Assembly: GCA_024509875.1 (NCBI GenBank)
Contig: JAMPIV010019863.1
Coordinates: forward strand, 372,001-436,000
Reading direction: 5' to 3'
DNA from: Oreohelix idahoensis
Lineage: Eukaryota; Mollusca; Gastropoda; Stylommatophora; Oreohelicidae
Length of the DNA: 64,000 nt
Shown: positions 46,409 to 57,974 of the stretch, one piece after another
Position numbering within the stretch: the stretch's first letter is position 1
Layout: each line of letters starts with the position of its first letter
Translations under genes and position numbers: made by a program
The notes under the pieces: generated by a model
The model's database searches: none
The model's input: only the letters and a program-made list of their open reading frames with translations
What the model was told of the DNA's origin: nothing

Positions 46409-46575
46409 TGTTCTTATCTCAGGCCAAGCATGAAAATGCACGTTTATTAAGGTGGTCTTTATTGATCCAACCTTATATATTTTCCATCGAATATATACCC
46501 GGTTCGGAAAACGTGGGAGCGGATTTCCTGAGTAGACATCCTTGTGAGGCAAATCAGGAAAAACCTAGTGAATAG
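46409..46575 (+). pseudogene. RNase H end of element 1, out of frame
   Basis: The open frame resumes as VFLSQAKHENARLLRWSLL and ends IPGSENVGADFLSRHP plus a few residues. This is the usual C-terminal end of a gypsy-type RNase H, here placed at the end of pol just before the 3' LTR. A one-base deletion near 46403 separates it from the main ORF. Confidence 0.8.
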
Positions 46576-46631
46576 TACTTTGTTTACGCTAATTGTCTCA
46601 CAGATAATAACTTGCAGTGAATGCATGTTTT

Positions 46632-46644
46632 AGGAAAGGAGGTG
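46632..46644 (+). promoter_or_regulatory. Polypurine tract of element 1
   Basis: AGGAAAGGAGGTG ends directly at the TG of the 3' LTR, where the plus-strand primer is expected. Confidence 0.8.
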
Positions 46645-48557
46645 TGTAGTAAAATCTGTGAGAACTAACGCTAAATTCCACAGCACGTTCAATTTGCATA
46701 CCGAAGTAAGGGCCTAAACGATTTGCCGCGGTTTAACATTAATACCATGACGGGCGTTCGAAAGACCCCCTTTTTCTCGACCCGCGTTCTGGACATATAT
46801 TCACACGGTTGGATTTGGCAGACGATACACACACACACACGCAATGTGACGTGGCGCCGTTAGGTCTGCATGCATAAGGTTAACGTCCGATAAGGTAGTT
46901 TAAAATAAAAGGAAAAATTAAGGTTAACGTCCTATTTTTTTTTTTGAAAATGCCGTACTGAATTAAATAGGAGAGGGGAAGGAGTCCTTAATTTGAATAT
47001 TTGAGGTCAGTTTTATTTGAAAAGGAACGCTATTCATTAAACAGTCTCTGATTGGCTGTAGTGTACTAGACTAAACGGTTGTATAAAACCAATTAGTAGT
47101 TGGTATTCGGGGCCACTTGTTAACTAAAATTGATACACTAAAGAAGTTGTTATAGACAAGGCAAGAGTACTGTCTTGTTTGCTAATGCACAAGCAGCGAT
47201 CTGGATTTGTTCCCATATATCGCCCTATTCTACAACTTTGTGTATAAAATTTCTTAATTGCGGTAAATATGAAAACCTTTATATTAACATTTATATTGTC
47301 ATTTGTATCATGTATGCATTATCGACTCTGTATGAACCTAAAAGGGGAAACATTTATCTGGAGGGAAGCTAACATTAAACTCTGTGTTGTTTCACAGCGT
47401 TGTTAGGAACTGTATTAACCTGGTATAGAAAAGCCAGACAGGCTTTCGGCCATATGGGGAGAAAAGAAAATTAAATGATTATGATGAAAAGAAAAAGTTG
47501 TGTTATGACATAAGACCAGGAAGATCACTGGCCGTCTTCTTCAGCAAGTCACCGTGATTGTACATGACTTGATAGTATTAATGTAAAATGTTTCCTTTAT
47601 CAAGGAAAATGTCAAACGGTGGTTTGAAAGTTATTTATCCAGAAGGGGGTACCAACCAAATTGAGAACGTTAACTAATTGTTTAGTTACCATACTGATGT
47701 CTGATGATATTGCCATGTTAGAATAATGAAAGAGAGAGATTATTAGATGCTGAGTGGGACACATTTGTATTGTTCCAGAGTTCCATCTACGAGTGAAAGT
47801 GAGCCCAGGTGACCTAACACCTGTCCTTAAGTTCTGCAGTGAGGCCTACATACGGAGGGCCTACACAGTGATTTACCTATATAAGCAGAATCGTGTCTTG
47901 GCAGTGGAGGCTGGCGTTTTATACAGACTTCAACCAGCCTGGTTCCAGAGACCTCAGATAAGACTTGTCTGGGAAATTGATATCACAAACACTCCACTCT
48001 CTCAGTTTTCACATAAGATAGGGTATCAGACAGTGAGGAACAAAAACGTTCAATAAACTTGTACCCTTTTCTAGGAGCAAGAAATACTTGACATTTTCCC
48101 AGCTTGAAACATATAAATAATTGTGGGATAACACAGACTCAATGACAGTTGTAAAATAATTGGTTGTAAATAATTTCATTATCATGTTGAGTTGATTATT
48201 CCTGTGTCAGAAGAATAACTAGATACAGGAAAATAAATTATAAAAAAAAAATAAGTTACATTCCAAACTTTACTCAGTGACTTGTTTAATCATTGTTTAT
48301 TAGTAATAGGTGTAGTTGTTGTCTTGTTCATACATTTCATCACATTGCATATACCCTAGACACTTGCTAGACAACATACACACACCAATACACTTCAGTA
48401 GGGGAAGATATATAATCGGGTGAGGTCGTGGTGGAAGCAGACAGGTACCCTGTAAACTTATTTATATTTAATAAACCTCAGGGACTTGCATAGCTGACCT
48501 CACACCAGATACCATTAATATAATATTGAAACCAATAATAACAACTAATTCACCACA
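46645..48557 (+). repeat. 3' LTR of Gmr1-like element 1
   Basis: It matches the 5' LTR (40016-41926) from TGTAGTAAAA to CACCACA. TATAAAA is at 47082-47088. A 100-codon ORF at 47754-48056 is broken by a TAG in the 5' LTR copy, so it is not considered a gene. Confidence 0.9.
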
Positions 48558-49685
48558 CGGACTCTGGGTCGTCCTCGGGGTCTGGATCCTTGGCTCTTTG
48601 TTTCCCATGCTTGTCGTGGTAGCCGATCTTCTCCCATTCTGCAGACATGGCCAAACCATCTTAGTTGGGACTCTTCTACTTGGGTCTGTAGGGGGTGGCA
48701 TTTTAGGCCTTGACGTATCGTCTGGTTGCGTACCATGTCTCTTCTTGTTACTTCAACCACCTTCCTCAGATACCTCATTTCTGAGGTTTGGATCTGGCTT
48801 TTATGGGTTGTAGTCATTGCCCATGACTCGCATCCATATGTCAAGACTGGGACGTAGGTGGAACGGTATACAGCCATCTTCGTTTTCTTAACAACCTCTC
48901 TCTTGCTGAGGAATCCTCGATTTATGGCCTGAAAAAGTCTCCCAGCTGCTGCTTTTCGAGTGGCCAACTCTTCTTTGATGCCTCCCTTTCGGTCTATAAT
49001 AGCTCCGAGATATTTAAAGTGGTCGACCTGCTCCATGACCTGTTCTCCCAGCTTAATCTGATGTCTTCTTTCTTCTCGTGATATCACCATGGATTTTGTT
49101 TTAGAGCTGCTTATGACCATCCCTCGCTTCTCCAGCTCTTCCTTCCAGACTTGCAGGTTGGATTGGAGATGTGCCTCTGATTTAGCAATCAGGGCAACAT
49201 CATCAGCAAATGCCAGCTCTGAAATATAGACCTGTCTCATATTCCAGTACCTTACTGAATACTTTCTTGTTCTCTCCTTACATGCCTTGATGACATCGTC
49301 CATAAGGAGTATGAAGAGGTAAGGTGATAGGATATCACCTTGTCTTACACCAGTGGTGGTCCTGAACTCTTCTGACTTATGGTTTGCTGTCCTCACATAA
49401 TTTCTGCAAGACTTGTAGAAGCTCTGTATAGCATGAATCAGAGGTGCTGGAATATTCTTCCTTGCCAAATAGTCCCAAAGTTTGCTCCAAGGGACCCTGT
49501 CAAACGCCTTTTCCAGATCTATGAAACAAAGATGGATCTCACTCTTATACTCAAGGGCCTTTTCACTCAGCTGTCTGAGTGTGAAGATTAGGTCTTGAGT
49601 ACTTCGGTTTGCTCGGAATCCGCACTGGACCTCATCCAATTGTGGCTCAGCTAGGCGTCGGAGTCTCTGCTCTAGGATTCTAGAG

Positions 49686-50249
49686 CAATTTCCATAAAAT
49701 ATAATCCTTATACATGATATACATTAATTATATACAGGTGTAGGTATTATAAATTATACTAAACAATACAATCATTATATATGATGTAGGCATATTCTCC
49801 TACACGTTTTTAGTAAGTTTACCTACCCTCTAAGATTTATACAAGCCAGATTTTGACTCGACTAGTGAAGCAAGTCTGCTCGGTCATAGCAGGTGAGCAA
49901 TAAATCAGTCTTGACAGTTTCTCTTCTCCAGTCGGTCGCTAGCTGGCCTTCGTATTGGTGTGTGTGATTTTGAATAAAACGCGCCCGTTTATAAAGGTAA
50001 ACTCAGGTAAATGCCAGTGTGTAAAGAAACCTTTTGATTGGTTATCTGCGGTTTGGTACATTTTTATTGCCAACAAGCTGATTGGTTATATGCGGTTTGG
50101 TACATTCCGTGACCGCGTCCCGAAATTGTAGGCTTAAGTTTTTCCTCTTTTATTTTTCCAATTATTCTGTCTTGGGGGAACAAGATGGCGTATACTTAGT
50201 GTAATTTATTATGGCTCAGAGACTGATCGTTGATTGGCTGTGCATATGT
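49686..50249. other. hAT interior, non-coding
   Basis: AT-rich hAT remains with a twofold direct repeat at about 50035-50065 and 50078-50106 (TGATTGGTTATCTGCGGTTT-like). The ATTGG boxes on this strand are CCAAT boxes on the other. No transposase sequence can be followed here. Confidence 0.4.
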
Positions 50250-50534
50250 ATTAACAAAGAAGTGGGTTTACATACACGTTTCACGACACATGGGACTAGG
50301 AGCGATTGAATCTCCAGTCCAAGAAAATCAAATTTGCAAATAATTAGTGTCGTACTTCCGATTAACTCTTTTCGTTTTCGGCTGATTATGCGATATCCCA
50401 CTCGAGGACTGATTTGTCCCAGCACATACAGATTCGGATTGAACGTAGACACTACAGTCCTCTTTAATATTGACATTAATATTTTGAGCACTACATTTAC
50501 GTTTCCCTGAACCACTTTTGAGCCCTTGATCCAT
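50250..50534 (-). pseudogene. hAT transposase N-terminal remnant (BED-type)
   Basis: The minus strand starts MDQGLKSGSGKRKCS at 50534, continues to NRKYDTNYLQ, then hits a stop. After a frame change the next residues read SWTGDSIAPSPMC. A basic stretch followed by K-Y-x-x-x-Y-L-x-x-(G)F-x-W-x-G-D-x-x-x-P-x-P-x-C is the N-terminal signature of ZBED5/SCAN-domain-3-like hAT transposases. The rest of the ~600-residue protein is absent. Its direction, reading inward from the right TIR, is the one expected. Ends upstream of 50534 probably hold the old promoter. Confidence 0.6.
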
Positions 50535-50913
50535 TGTTGCACATTGGGGTTATAATCCAGAACAACAGTAATAGAAAAGGCAATTTTACGTAAACTGAAT
50601 CACACAAATAGTATTTAGATATGAAACACAGACGAATATGTTAGGTTATCCGACAACGGTTCCGTACACGTTTAAACGAGGCAAGTAGGCCTATCTGGCA
50701 AGTGTAAACAAATGTAGGAGTGGGGAAGGCAAGTACGCGACGCAACTCGATTCGATCACGAAAATACTCGCGCAACTCAAGTATCTGGCGGCCAGTCAAT
50801 TTACGAATATCCGCGACGGCTTGTCTCCCTGACATCGTTTAACAGCCTGCATACCACCTATTGAACGGTCGCGTACCACCGGTGGTACGCGCACCACATT
50901 TTGAGAAACACTG

Positions 50914-51722
50914 CCTTACCGTATATTTACTATATCTAAGGAAGCTCTTTCCAATATCACTAACCCTTACCGTATATTTACTAGACTATATCTAAAGAAG
51001 ACCATAACAGAAGGGAGAGTTGAAGGTAAACGTGCAAGGGGAAGACAGCGCTATAAGTGGGAAGATAACATCAAGAGATGGACGGGAAAGAGTCTATCAG
51101 AGTGTACCACCAAGACAAGAGACAGAAGACGTTGGAGATCCATTACAGCCAACCTCCGTTGTGGAGATGGCAACTGTTGATGATCTAAAGAAGCTCTATC
51201 CAATATCACTAACCCTTACCGTATATTTACTAGACTATATCTAAGGCAGCTCTATCCAATATCATTAACCCTTACCGTATATTTACTATATCTAAGGCAG
51301 CACTATCCATCTATCATTAACTCTGACGGTATATTTACTATATCTGAGGCAGCACTATCCAGCTATCATTAACGCTGACCGTATATTTACTATATCTAAG
51401 ACAGCACTATCCACCTAACACTAACCCTGACCATATATTTACTGTATCTAAGACAGCACTATCCAGTTATCATAAACCCTGACCGTATATTTACCATATC
51501 TAAGACAGCACTATTCAGCTATCATTAACCCTGACCGTATATTTACTATATCTAAGACAACACTATCCAGCTATCACTAACCCTGGACCGTATATTTACT
51601 ATATCTAAGACAGCACTACCTAGCTATCACTAACCCTGACCGTTTATTTACTATATCTAAGACAACACTATCCAGCTAACACTAACCCTTACGGTATATT
51701 TACTATATCTAAGACAGCACAA
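50914..51722. repeat. 51-bp minisatellite, right part
   Basis: Resumes with the duplicated CCTTACCG after the hAT element and continues to about 51722 with more diverged units (CAGCACTATCCAGCTATCA, CCCTGACCGTATATTTAC). A LINE fragment interrupts it at 51001-51182. Confidence 0.9.
51001..51182 (+). pseudogene. Very short LINE 3' fragment in the 51-bp repeat
   Basis: One frame reads RTITEGRVEGKRARGRQRYK, then WEDNIKRWTGKSLSECTT, then DRRRWRSITANL and a stop. This is the last ~55 codons of a LINE ORF2, from a family distinct from A, B and C. ATCTAAAGAAG stands on both sides (50990-51000 and 51183-51193), an 11-bp target duplication. It ends in TGTTGATG, a minimal tail. A textbook 5'-truncated insertion of about 180 bp. 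Confidence 0.75.
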
Positions 51723-52110
51723 TGCTGTCAAAGGTGTCTACCTTCACACAAGATCACTCTTGGCAGAGTTTTAGATAGAAGGATAAACACGCTTCTATCC
51801 CCAGGGAGTGTTCATATTTCCGAAGTCAATAACAATGCTCCATTTGGCAGGACAATTGTTAACTTATTATCGGTCCGCCACCTTTTATGAAGAATTAAGC
51901 AACGGTTTTAGCCTGTTCAAGCCCCCAGTTGGTATAAATCCAGCGAAATTCCTTTTTACACGAAGTAGCTCTATTGATGTAAATATATCTCCAAGTGTAT
52001 GTATACATATTAAAAGAATCTTGCTCATACGTTTCCTTTCACACTTATAATAACTGAATCAACTATGTTTGTTATGTTTTAAAATAACATGTAACAAATT
52101 TAATAATCAA

Positions 52111-53014
52111 TTGGTTTTAATAAGTTAAAATAGTGATGAAATGATGGTGAATTTTAGATGTAAATCAAATCGTCTTCATCGAGACTGGATAGAGGGTTTA
52201 TATTAAAGAATATTGCTGTCCTGTTGCTGGTGCCTTTTATAAGCACTTCGCTGGTATATGTGAGTCATGCAGCCTTGGATTTGTCAGTTCTTTTGTGATG
52301 ATGACACTTCACAGTCTGATAGCTTTGTTCTACAAACAGTCTGATAGCTTAGTTCCACGAACCGTCTGATAGTTTAGTAACACGATCTTTTAGACAAAAT
52401 AAAAACAAATGCCTCTGCTGAGTACATTTGTGGGCTGCAAATTAACAGGCGCATTGTCTCGCTGTCCACCCACCAAGGTTATTGTCTCGGAATCATTATT
52501 CTTGAGTATACACAGCGTAGCTCAGGGAAGATGATAAGAAATCACCAATCTTCATCTGGATATAAAACTGGGAAAATATGTGCTTGAACAGCGCGAAATA
52601 AATAATTTGCCTGAATTAAAATTAGCAAGATGCATATATCTCACAAAATGATATGATACACTTGATGCACACGTGATGTAATCATCACTGCTCCAGTCGG
52701 AGTCTAGGGTCACCTCTGCTGTCGGTTTTCTGTACGACTAGCAAGAAGAAATCACCAGCGCTTGCTGTGGTGGTTTATGAATATACTATTTTCATTTGTT
52801 GAGATTGCCAGCCACATATATAACCACTTAGCAAGAAAAACATGTCAAATTCACATTTGTAAAATAAAGGTTTACACTTACCTCAAAGTACGTTTTGGGA
52901 ACACAATCTCCTCGCACAGGTTAGAATGGACACAGAACTTTATTAGATGATTTCGAATCACTTGGTCTGGAAATGTTGTATTCCTCTTATGACAGGTGAT
53001 CTGATTCCTTAGGT
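52111..53014. other. Unassigned region between the direct repeats
   Basis: At 52320-52390 a short element AGTCTGATAGCTT is repeated three times with variation. No coding region is recognised. Confidence 0.3.
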
Positions 53015-53260
53015 CTCCAGTCTTCGTATATATAAATGCAGGTTCACTTCTTTTAAGTTCTAAGGTTGCCCACATACTCTCGATCTGTCCTTTAAGTGTC
53101 CATTCTTTGTATTTAAGATATGCAGGTTTACTTTTAAGTTGCAAATTTGCGCAAATACTTCCGATCTGTCCTTTAAGTTTCCAGTCTTTGTATTTAAATA
53201 TGCAGGTTTACTTGTGAGTTTAAAGATGCCCAAATACTTCCGATCTGTCACTTATAATAT
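53015..53260. repeat. Three-copy ~80-85-bp minisatellite
   Basis: The unit contains CCAGTCTTTGTATTTAAATA, then TGCAGGTTTACTT, then CAAATACTTCCGATCTGTCC. Copies are imperfect. Confidence 0.7.
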
Positions 53261-53999
53261 AGGAATTCTTGGTCCGATCCTTCTTTCTCTGGTGAATTGC
53301 TGGCTTGACGTGGCGAAGCAGTATGATTTGTGACTCCAATTTTCGCTAGATTTTATCTCTCATTCTCAGTTCAAATCCAAGATTGTGCTTCCGACAAATT
53401 TGCCAATGAGAACCATTGTGTATTCCGGCTCTCACTTTACAATAATGCAATCTCTTTTGCACTATAAGGGTAGGGGTGTTAAATGTAATATCCCCCCCCC
53501 CCCGCATGTTAAAATATCAAATTTAAAAATTCCAACGTGTGACCTCTTTCTAATAAGTCGTAATACTTCCGCTTGCATCTTTATGAAGTGATACTGCCGG
53601 AATGGATGAGAGTTATAAAAAGTGCACGACTGATTTCGTCAAAAGGTATCTACCTTTGCTCACGATTACTTTTGGCAGAGTTGTAAATAGAAGGATGGTG
53701 CTTTTTTTGTTAGGGAATCTTCATAAATATTTCAGAAATCACACACAACGATGAATTTTTCGGGGCTATTGTAAACTTTGCATCTGCCCGACCCTACTAT
53801 GAAGATAAAGATGTATTAGCTCGTTCTGAGCACCTAACTGAATTATTCAGTAAAATATTCCTCAAGTAGCTCTGTTGTATTTTTATTTAAGATAATTGAT
53901 TCATACATATGTACTTCTCTCTGTAATAATTAAATCAACTATTAATTTATAAATACATGTAACAAATTTAATAATCAATTATTCTCTAACATGAGTAAA

Positions 54000-54755
54000 T
54001 AAACAAGTGAAGTTGGTGAATAAAAACACATGTGGAGTTTTTCTTCACCCAAAATTAGTTCAGGGGATGGTGTGTTTGGGTGGTGCGAATTTACTCTGGC
54101 CAGATTTAAATGATTTATCTGGCCAGATGCTGACTGGTTTCCACCAATTATCGACTTCTGTGGTGAGGGCACGTCCCAGGCGTAGCTGTAGGGGTAACCA
54201 CTACAATGTGGACGTAAGGATCTTCACAACCAGTCAAAGGCAGGCATCTAGGAGTAGATCACAGGCTCTTGATCCACAGACTAGTATCACGCTGGTATCA
54301 CACACTTGAACCGCAAAATGGTATCTCCAACTCGTACAACAAACTTTAGAGAAAACAATTGTCTCTGATAAGTATATGTTATCTGACACTTATGCACCTT
54401 CCCTGCTGTCCGTTCCACCAACCCTTCCTTTTTTCAGTAATTTTACCATGGCATTTCTGTGTGCACTAGGTTAATTTTTTTACATGTCCAAAAACTGGGT
54501 CACTTTAACCCGAACGTGAAAACTGCCATTGTTGCTGCAAAAACTCGTGGTTTTTGCAACACGCCCCACTAGTTCAAAAGGTGAAAAAGTGAGTTGAATT
54601 TCCTTTTGTTAGTAAGTCACACATTATTAAAAAACACTTGACTGATCTTTTCCACGGATGATTCAACTTTATTTTGTAATAAATTTTTTACACCTGGTTG
54701 CATTTAATTGGTCCATAGTGGAGTCTTTCTTGGTGGCCCTTAACTTTTGTCCAGT
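54000..54755. other. Unassigned region
   Basis: A 100-codon ORF at 54007-54309 has no motif. A short palindrome-like pair of TCTGGCCAGAT segments lies at about 54098 and 54118. Confidence 0.3.
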
Positions 54756-54759
54756 AGTA

Positions 54760-54890
<131 letters not shown>

Positions 54891-56540
54891 ACATAGGATG
54901 AGTTCCAAATAATGTCAGGCCACAAGGTTTGGGGCAGTTTTACAGGTAGCCGATAATTACTTTAATGGTAATCCCACTATTATCCTGTCATAGGTTCCGA
55001 GGAATTTGTGGTTTCCAGTATTATACAGTTTTCTTTCTGGTTAATTTCAGTAGATCCTCAATACTTGGTCCACTCCTCGTTAATAAAATCTTATATTTCT
55101 TCGGTCCTGGCTAGTCTGAAGGTGTCGTCTTGAGTCAATGGTACACAGCGCTGCAGTCTGAAAATGTGCTACATTATATGGGGCCTTGTGCCCACGCTCC
55201 GTAAGCTTACTACGCGGCAAGCGTCTCCAATCAAACGCAGCCTAATTTAACACAACTTGGCTAGACCAAGCAAATCCAACCGTTTGACTTTAGTGTGTAT
55301 CCTCTCTCCCCTTTGCATGGTAGGTTATGTAACTCTCCTGCCGGCAATTCGTGTTTATTTTCCGATTGTCAACATAAGCAGTTTGGGCACCAAATTGGCT
55401 TCAGCGAGAGACGTGTCTGGGTTATTTTAGCAAAGTAGTGCAGTGCTTATCTTCCCGCTCCCAGTTGGGTTTGTTTGTTATCTCTACCCAGGATAGATCA
55501 GGCAAAATAACAACATGAAACCTGAGTCATGCGTTCAATATGAGAGAAAATACGGGTTTATGAAGAAATAAGAAGGCACAATGTGAGAGAAGAAAACAGG
55601 TAGAACACGATAAAATGACAGCACGGCCATTCTGTGACAATCTTTATGAAGTAATCTTCTGGCAGAAGTAGTTTTTGTGCAATGAAGCTTATTTGAAGGA
55701 ATGTATGTCGTGCAATACCCGTTAGAGTAGAGTAATTTACTTCATGCACAGACGCGTGAGTAACAGAACTTGGTTCGGGCAATAAACGTTTGAGTGAGTT
55801 AAACTTCATATGAATCACATTGAGAGTAGTTGATCTCGATATATAGACGAATCAAATGATGATTGTTTCAACTTGATAAATAGATGAATTTGTTGTTGTT
55901 GTTGTTTAACTAGGGCTGCTGAGCTTCTCGCTCTATAGCGGCCAATACCAAGTTGAAGACTCCTTAGTATTATCTACACTTTAGATCTAGGCTTTTCCCA
56001 TGGTTTTTCTGCCATTTCGAAACGTGTTGAGTTGAAGTCATGAGCTCCAGTTTCTCCAGCTTGGCTTGCATTTAAAGGATCGTCACAACTTTGTCACAAG
56101 CTAGGAGTAAGAAATGCGTGGCATACTGTGCATTCCCCGTCATCCAAGGGGGCTCTCTACCTATGCAGAGCAAAAATACTGTACTCTGGTTCTGGGCTTA
56201 CCCAAGGAATTGTCACGTCTTGAACAGAGCCACTTCTCAGCTTCCCCTGCCGATCACTGGGTCCACAGTGAGATCCTTCTGCATGCAGTCAACCAAGCCA
56301 AAGCTAAAGAATTACACCAGGAGCTCAACTGACTTCTCCAAACTTAGTGTGCAATGCTGGGTTCTCAACAAGTTTCACCACAGGGGGAATCCCTGGAAGT
56401 GTGTGGATGATTTCAAGAAGCAATGAGGATGTAATTAGCCTCACGGACATAGGTTCACTTCCACGTACATATATTGTAGCATTGTGCACAGCAGGTGGTC
56501 ATATAAGGATGACTCCAGATATGCATCGATGCAAATAGAC
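54891..56540. other. Unassigned region
   Basis: Over 1.6 kb without a recognised repeat or gene. The ORF at 56114-56332 (72 codons, plus) has more ordinary amino-acid composition than its surroundings (LPKELSRLEQSHFSASPADH), but no domain is identified and no splice context is clear. It could be an old retroelement piece. Confidence 0.25.
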
Positions 56541-56544
56541 GAAT

Positions 56545-57545
56545 AAATTACGTACCGCTAATACAAGATTATAAACGTTACCCTGTCGAAATTGCGTACC
56601 GCTGATACCAGATTATAAGCGTTAACATGTTACCAGATTATAAGCGTTAACTTGTCAAAATTAAATACCGCTAATACAAGATTATAAACATTAAATTATC
56701 GAAACTACGTACTGCTAATACATGGTTATACACGCTAACGTGTCAAAAATACGTATCACTAATACCATATTACTTACTTACTTAATCGTTCACCCTCTAC
56801 CGAGAGGTGTAGAAGTTTGGAAGCGAGATCGCCATTCTACGTATTCTTATCGGCTGTCTTCTTCCTGGCCTAGTTCCATTCTAGACCTCGGCCCTTCAGA
56901 GATTGTCTTATGTTGTTCTTCCAGCGGACTCTGGGTCATCCTGGAGATCTGATCCATGGCTCTTAGTTTCTCATACTGTCGTGGTAGCCGATCTTCTCCC
57001 ATTCTGCATACATGGCCAAATCACAGTAGTTGAGGCTGTTCTACTTGTGTCTGCAGGGGTTGGGTTTTTTAAGGCCTTGACGTAGGCCTATCGTCTGGGT
57101 GTTGACCATATCTCTTCTTGTTATTTCAACCATCTTCCTCAGATACCTCATTTCTGAGGTTTAGATCTGGCTTTTGTGGGTTGTAGTTACTGCCCATGAC
57201 TCGTATCCATGCGTCAAGACTGGGACATAGGTGGAACGGTATAAAACCATCTTCGTCTTCTTGCCAACCTCTCTTTTGCTGAGGAATCCTCGATTTATGG
57301 GCTTGATAAGTCTCCCATGCGTTGCTCTTCGGGTAGCCAAATCTTCGTTGATGCCTCTCTTCTAATACCAGATTATAAACGTGTATTGTCAAAATCACAA
57401 ACCGCAAATACAAGATAATAACTTGCCGAAATTACGTACCGCTAAAACACTATTATACATGTTAACTTGTCGAATTGACGTTCCGCTAATACCAGATATA
57501 AACATAACTTGTCGAAATCACGTACCGCTAATACAAGATCATTGT
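56545..57545. repeat. ~44-bp minisatellite, split by LINE-A copy 4
   Basis: The unit contains ATTACGTACCGCTAATACCA, then GATTATAAACGTTAACTTGT and CGAA. It occupies 56545-56772 and 57362-57545. LINE-A copy 4 lies between them. Confidence 0.85.
56773..57361 (-). pseudogene. LINE-A copy 4, 5'-truncated 3' end
   Basis: The minus strand matches the last ~590 bp of LINE-A, from the GGIKEE region to the tail, which reads TTAAGTAAGTAAG at the left edge. A 14-bp target duplication with one mismatch flanks it: CTAATACCATATTA (56759-56772) and CTAATACCAGATTA (57362-57375). Frameshifts and stops are scattered through the thumb and C-terminal region, so it is older than copies 1 and 3. Confidence 0.85.
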
Positions 57546-57960
57546 GACAAAACGGGGCGGCCCCTATCGATCTTTGTTTCTCTCCGGCAGTATCAATACA
57601 TTTTTGGTACTGATTTTTATTATGTGCTCTCAAGTATCGCACTTTTCCTTCTTTCTTTCTTTCGTCGTTATTTTTCTGCTAAGTAGCAGATATTTGATTT
57701 TATCAAATCATTCGACACTCCTCTCTGTGATGTCACCTGTTTGTTACGGTGATCTTAGTTTGCGGTAAGCAACTGAGATAAGATAGTCGCCAGCGCGTTT
57801 AGATTGAACCGCTGATAGGACAACTTGGTTGGTAACCCAGATGGGCAGACGCGGAGTTTTTGCGTACTCATACGACAGATAATGAAATTACTGTCTGTGT
57901 GACACATGTGGGCAGACAAGTGTGACATAATTGCTTCCTGGCCAACTTGTTATGACAACA
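57546..57960. other. Unassigned region
   Basis: No gene or repeat is recognised. Confidence 0.3.
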
Positions 57961-57974
57961 TTAATAAAATAATA

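Larger units (their letters stand above)
40011..48562 (+). mobile_element. Gmr1-like Ty3/gypsy LTR retrotransposon, element 1
   Basis: The full element spans 40016-48557 with CGGAC target duplications at 40011-40015 and 48558-48562. The LTRs are 1911 and 1913 bp and look nearly identical. The internal region (41927-46644) has a tRNA-Pro-like primer site, a gag-protease-integrase-finger ORF, a gap where the integrase core should be, an ORF with integrase C-terminus, RT and RNase H, and a purine tract. Integrase before RT in a gypsy-type pol is the diagnostic order of the Gmr1-like group, first described from Atlantic cod and other deuterostomes. The loss of the integrase catalytic core and an RNase H frameshift make this copy non-autonomous. 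Confidence 0.9.
39860..49685 (-). pseudogene. LINE-A copy 3, 5'-truncated, split by a Gmr1-like element
   Basis: The 3' part lies at 39860-40015 and the rest at 48558-49685. Together they match full-length LINE-A from about 7580 to its end. The larger part keeps an open frame of about 364 codons (48545-49639) starting MDEVQCGFRANRSTQDLIFT. It includes AFDRVP, GVRQGDILSPYLF, FADDVAL and RWFGHVCRM. The tail reads (TAAG)n at 39860-39876 on the minus strand. By eye it differs little from copy 1, so both are young. The LTR element entered at the codons for GRPRVRW, making the CGGAC duplication. Confidence 0.9.
39031..50913 (-). mobile_element. hAT DNA transposon, non-autonomous, filled by nested insertions
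   Basis: The left end is CGGTGTTTCTCAAA and the right end, read inward on the minus strand, is CAGTGTTTCTCAAA; they form near-perfect terminal inverted repeats of the hAT type. Flanks are CCTTACCG at 39023-39030 and CCTTACCG at 50914-50921, an 8-bp target duplication as hAT elements make. The host repeat reads through correctly after removing one copy. Its own sequence is about 39031-39365 plus 49686-50913. The rest is a LINE-C fragment, a LINE-A and a Gmr1-like LTR element inserted later. Only an N-terminal transposase remnant is left (50250-50534), so it needed a partner for its last move or decayed afterwards. Confidence 0.85.
51727..53985. repeat. Two diverged direct repeats (~51727-52110 and ~53640-53985)
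   Basis: The two blocks share ordered segments: a GTCTACCTT or ATCTACCTT start, TTGGCAGAGTT followed by TAGAAGGAT, a CTATTGTAAACTT-like piece, AAGTAGCTCT, and the end CATGTAACAAATTTAATAAT. They are about 1.9 kb apart in the same orientation with many differences between matches. They may be an old segmental duplication, LTR-like ends of a dead element or two copies of one repeat. No coding region is obvious in either. Confidence 0.5.

Noticed and set aside
47754..48056. 100-codon ORF in the 3' LTR of element 1 as an accessory gene
   Set aside because: The corresponding 5' LTR position (about 41252) has a TAG in frame. There is no motif or codon pattern to suggest function.
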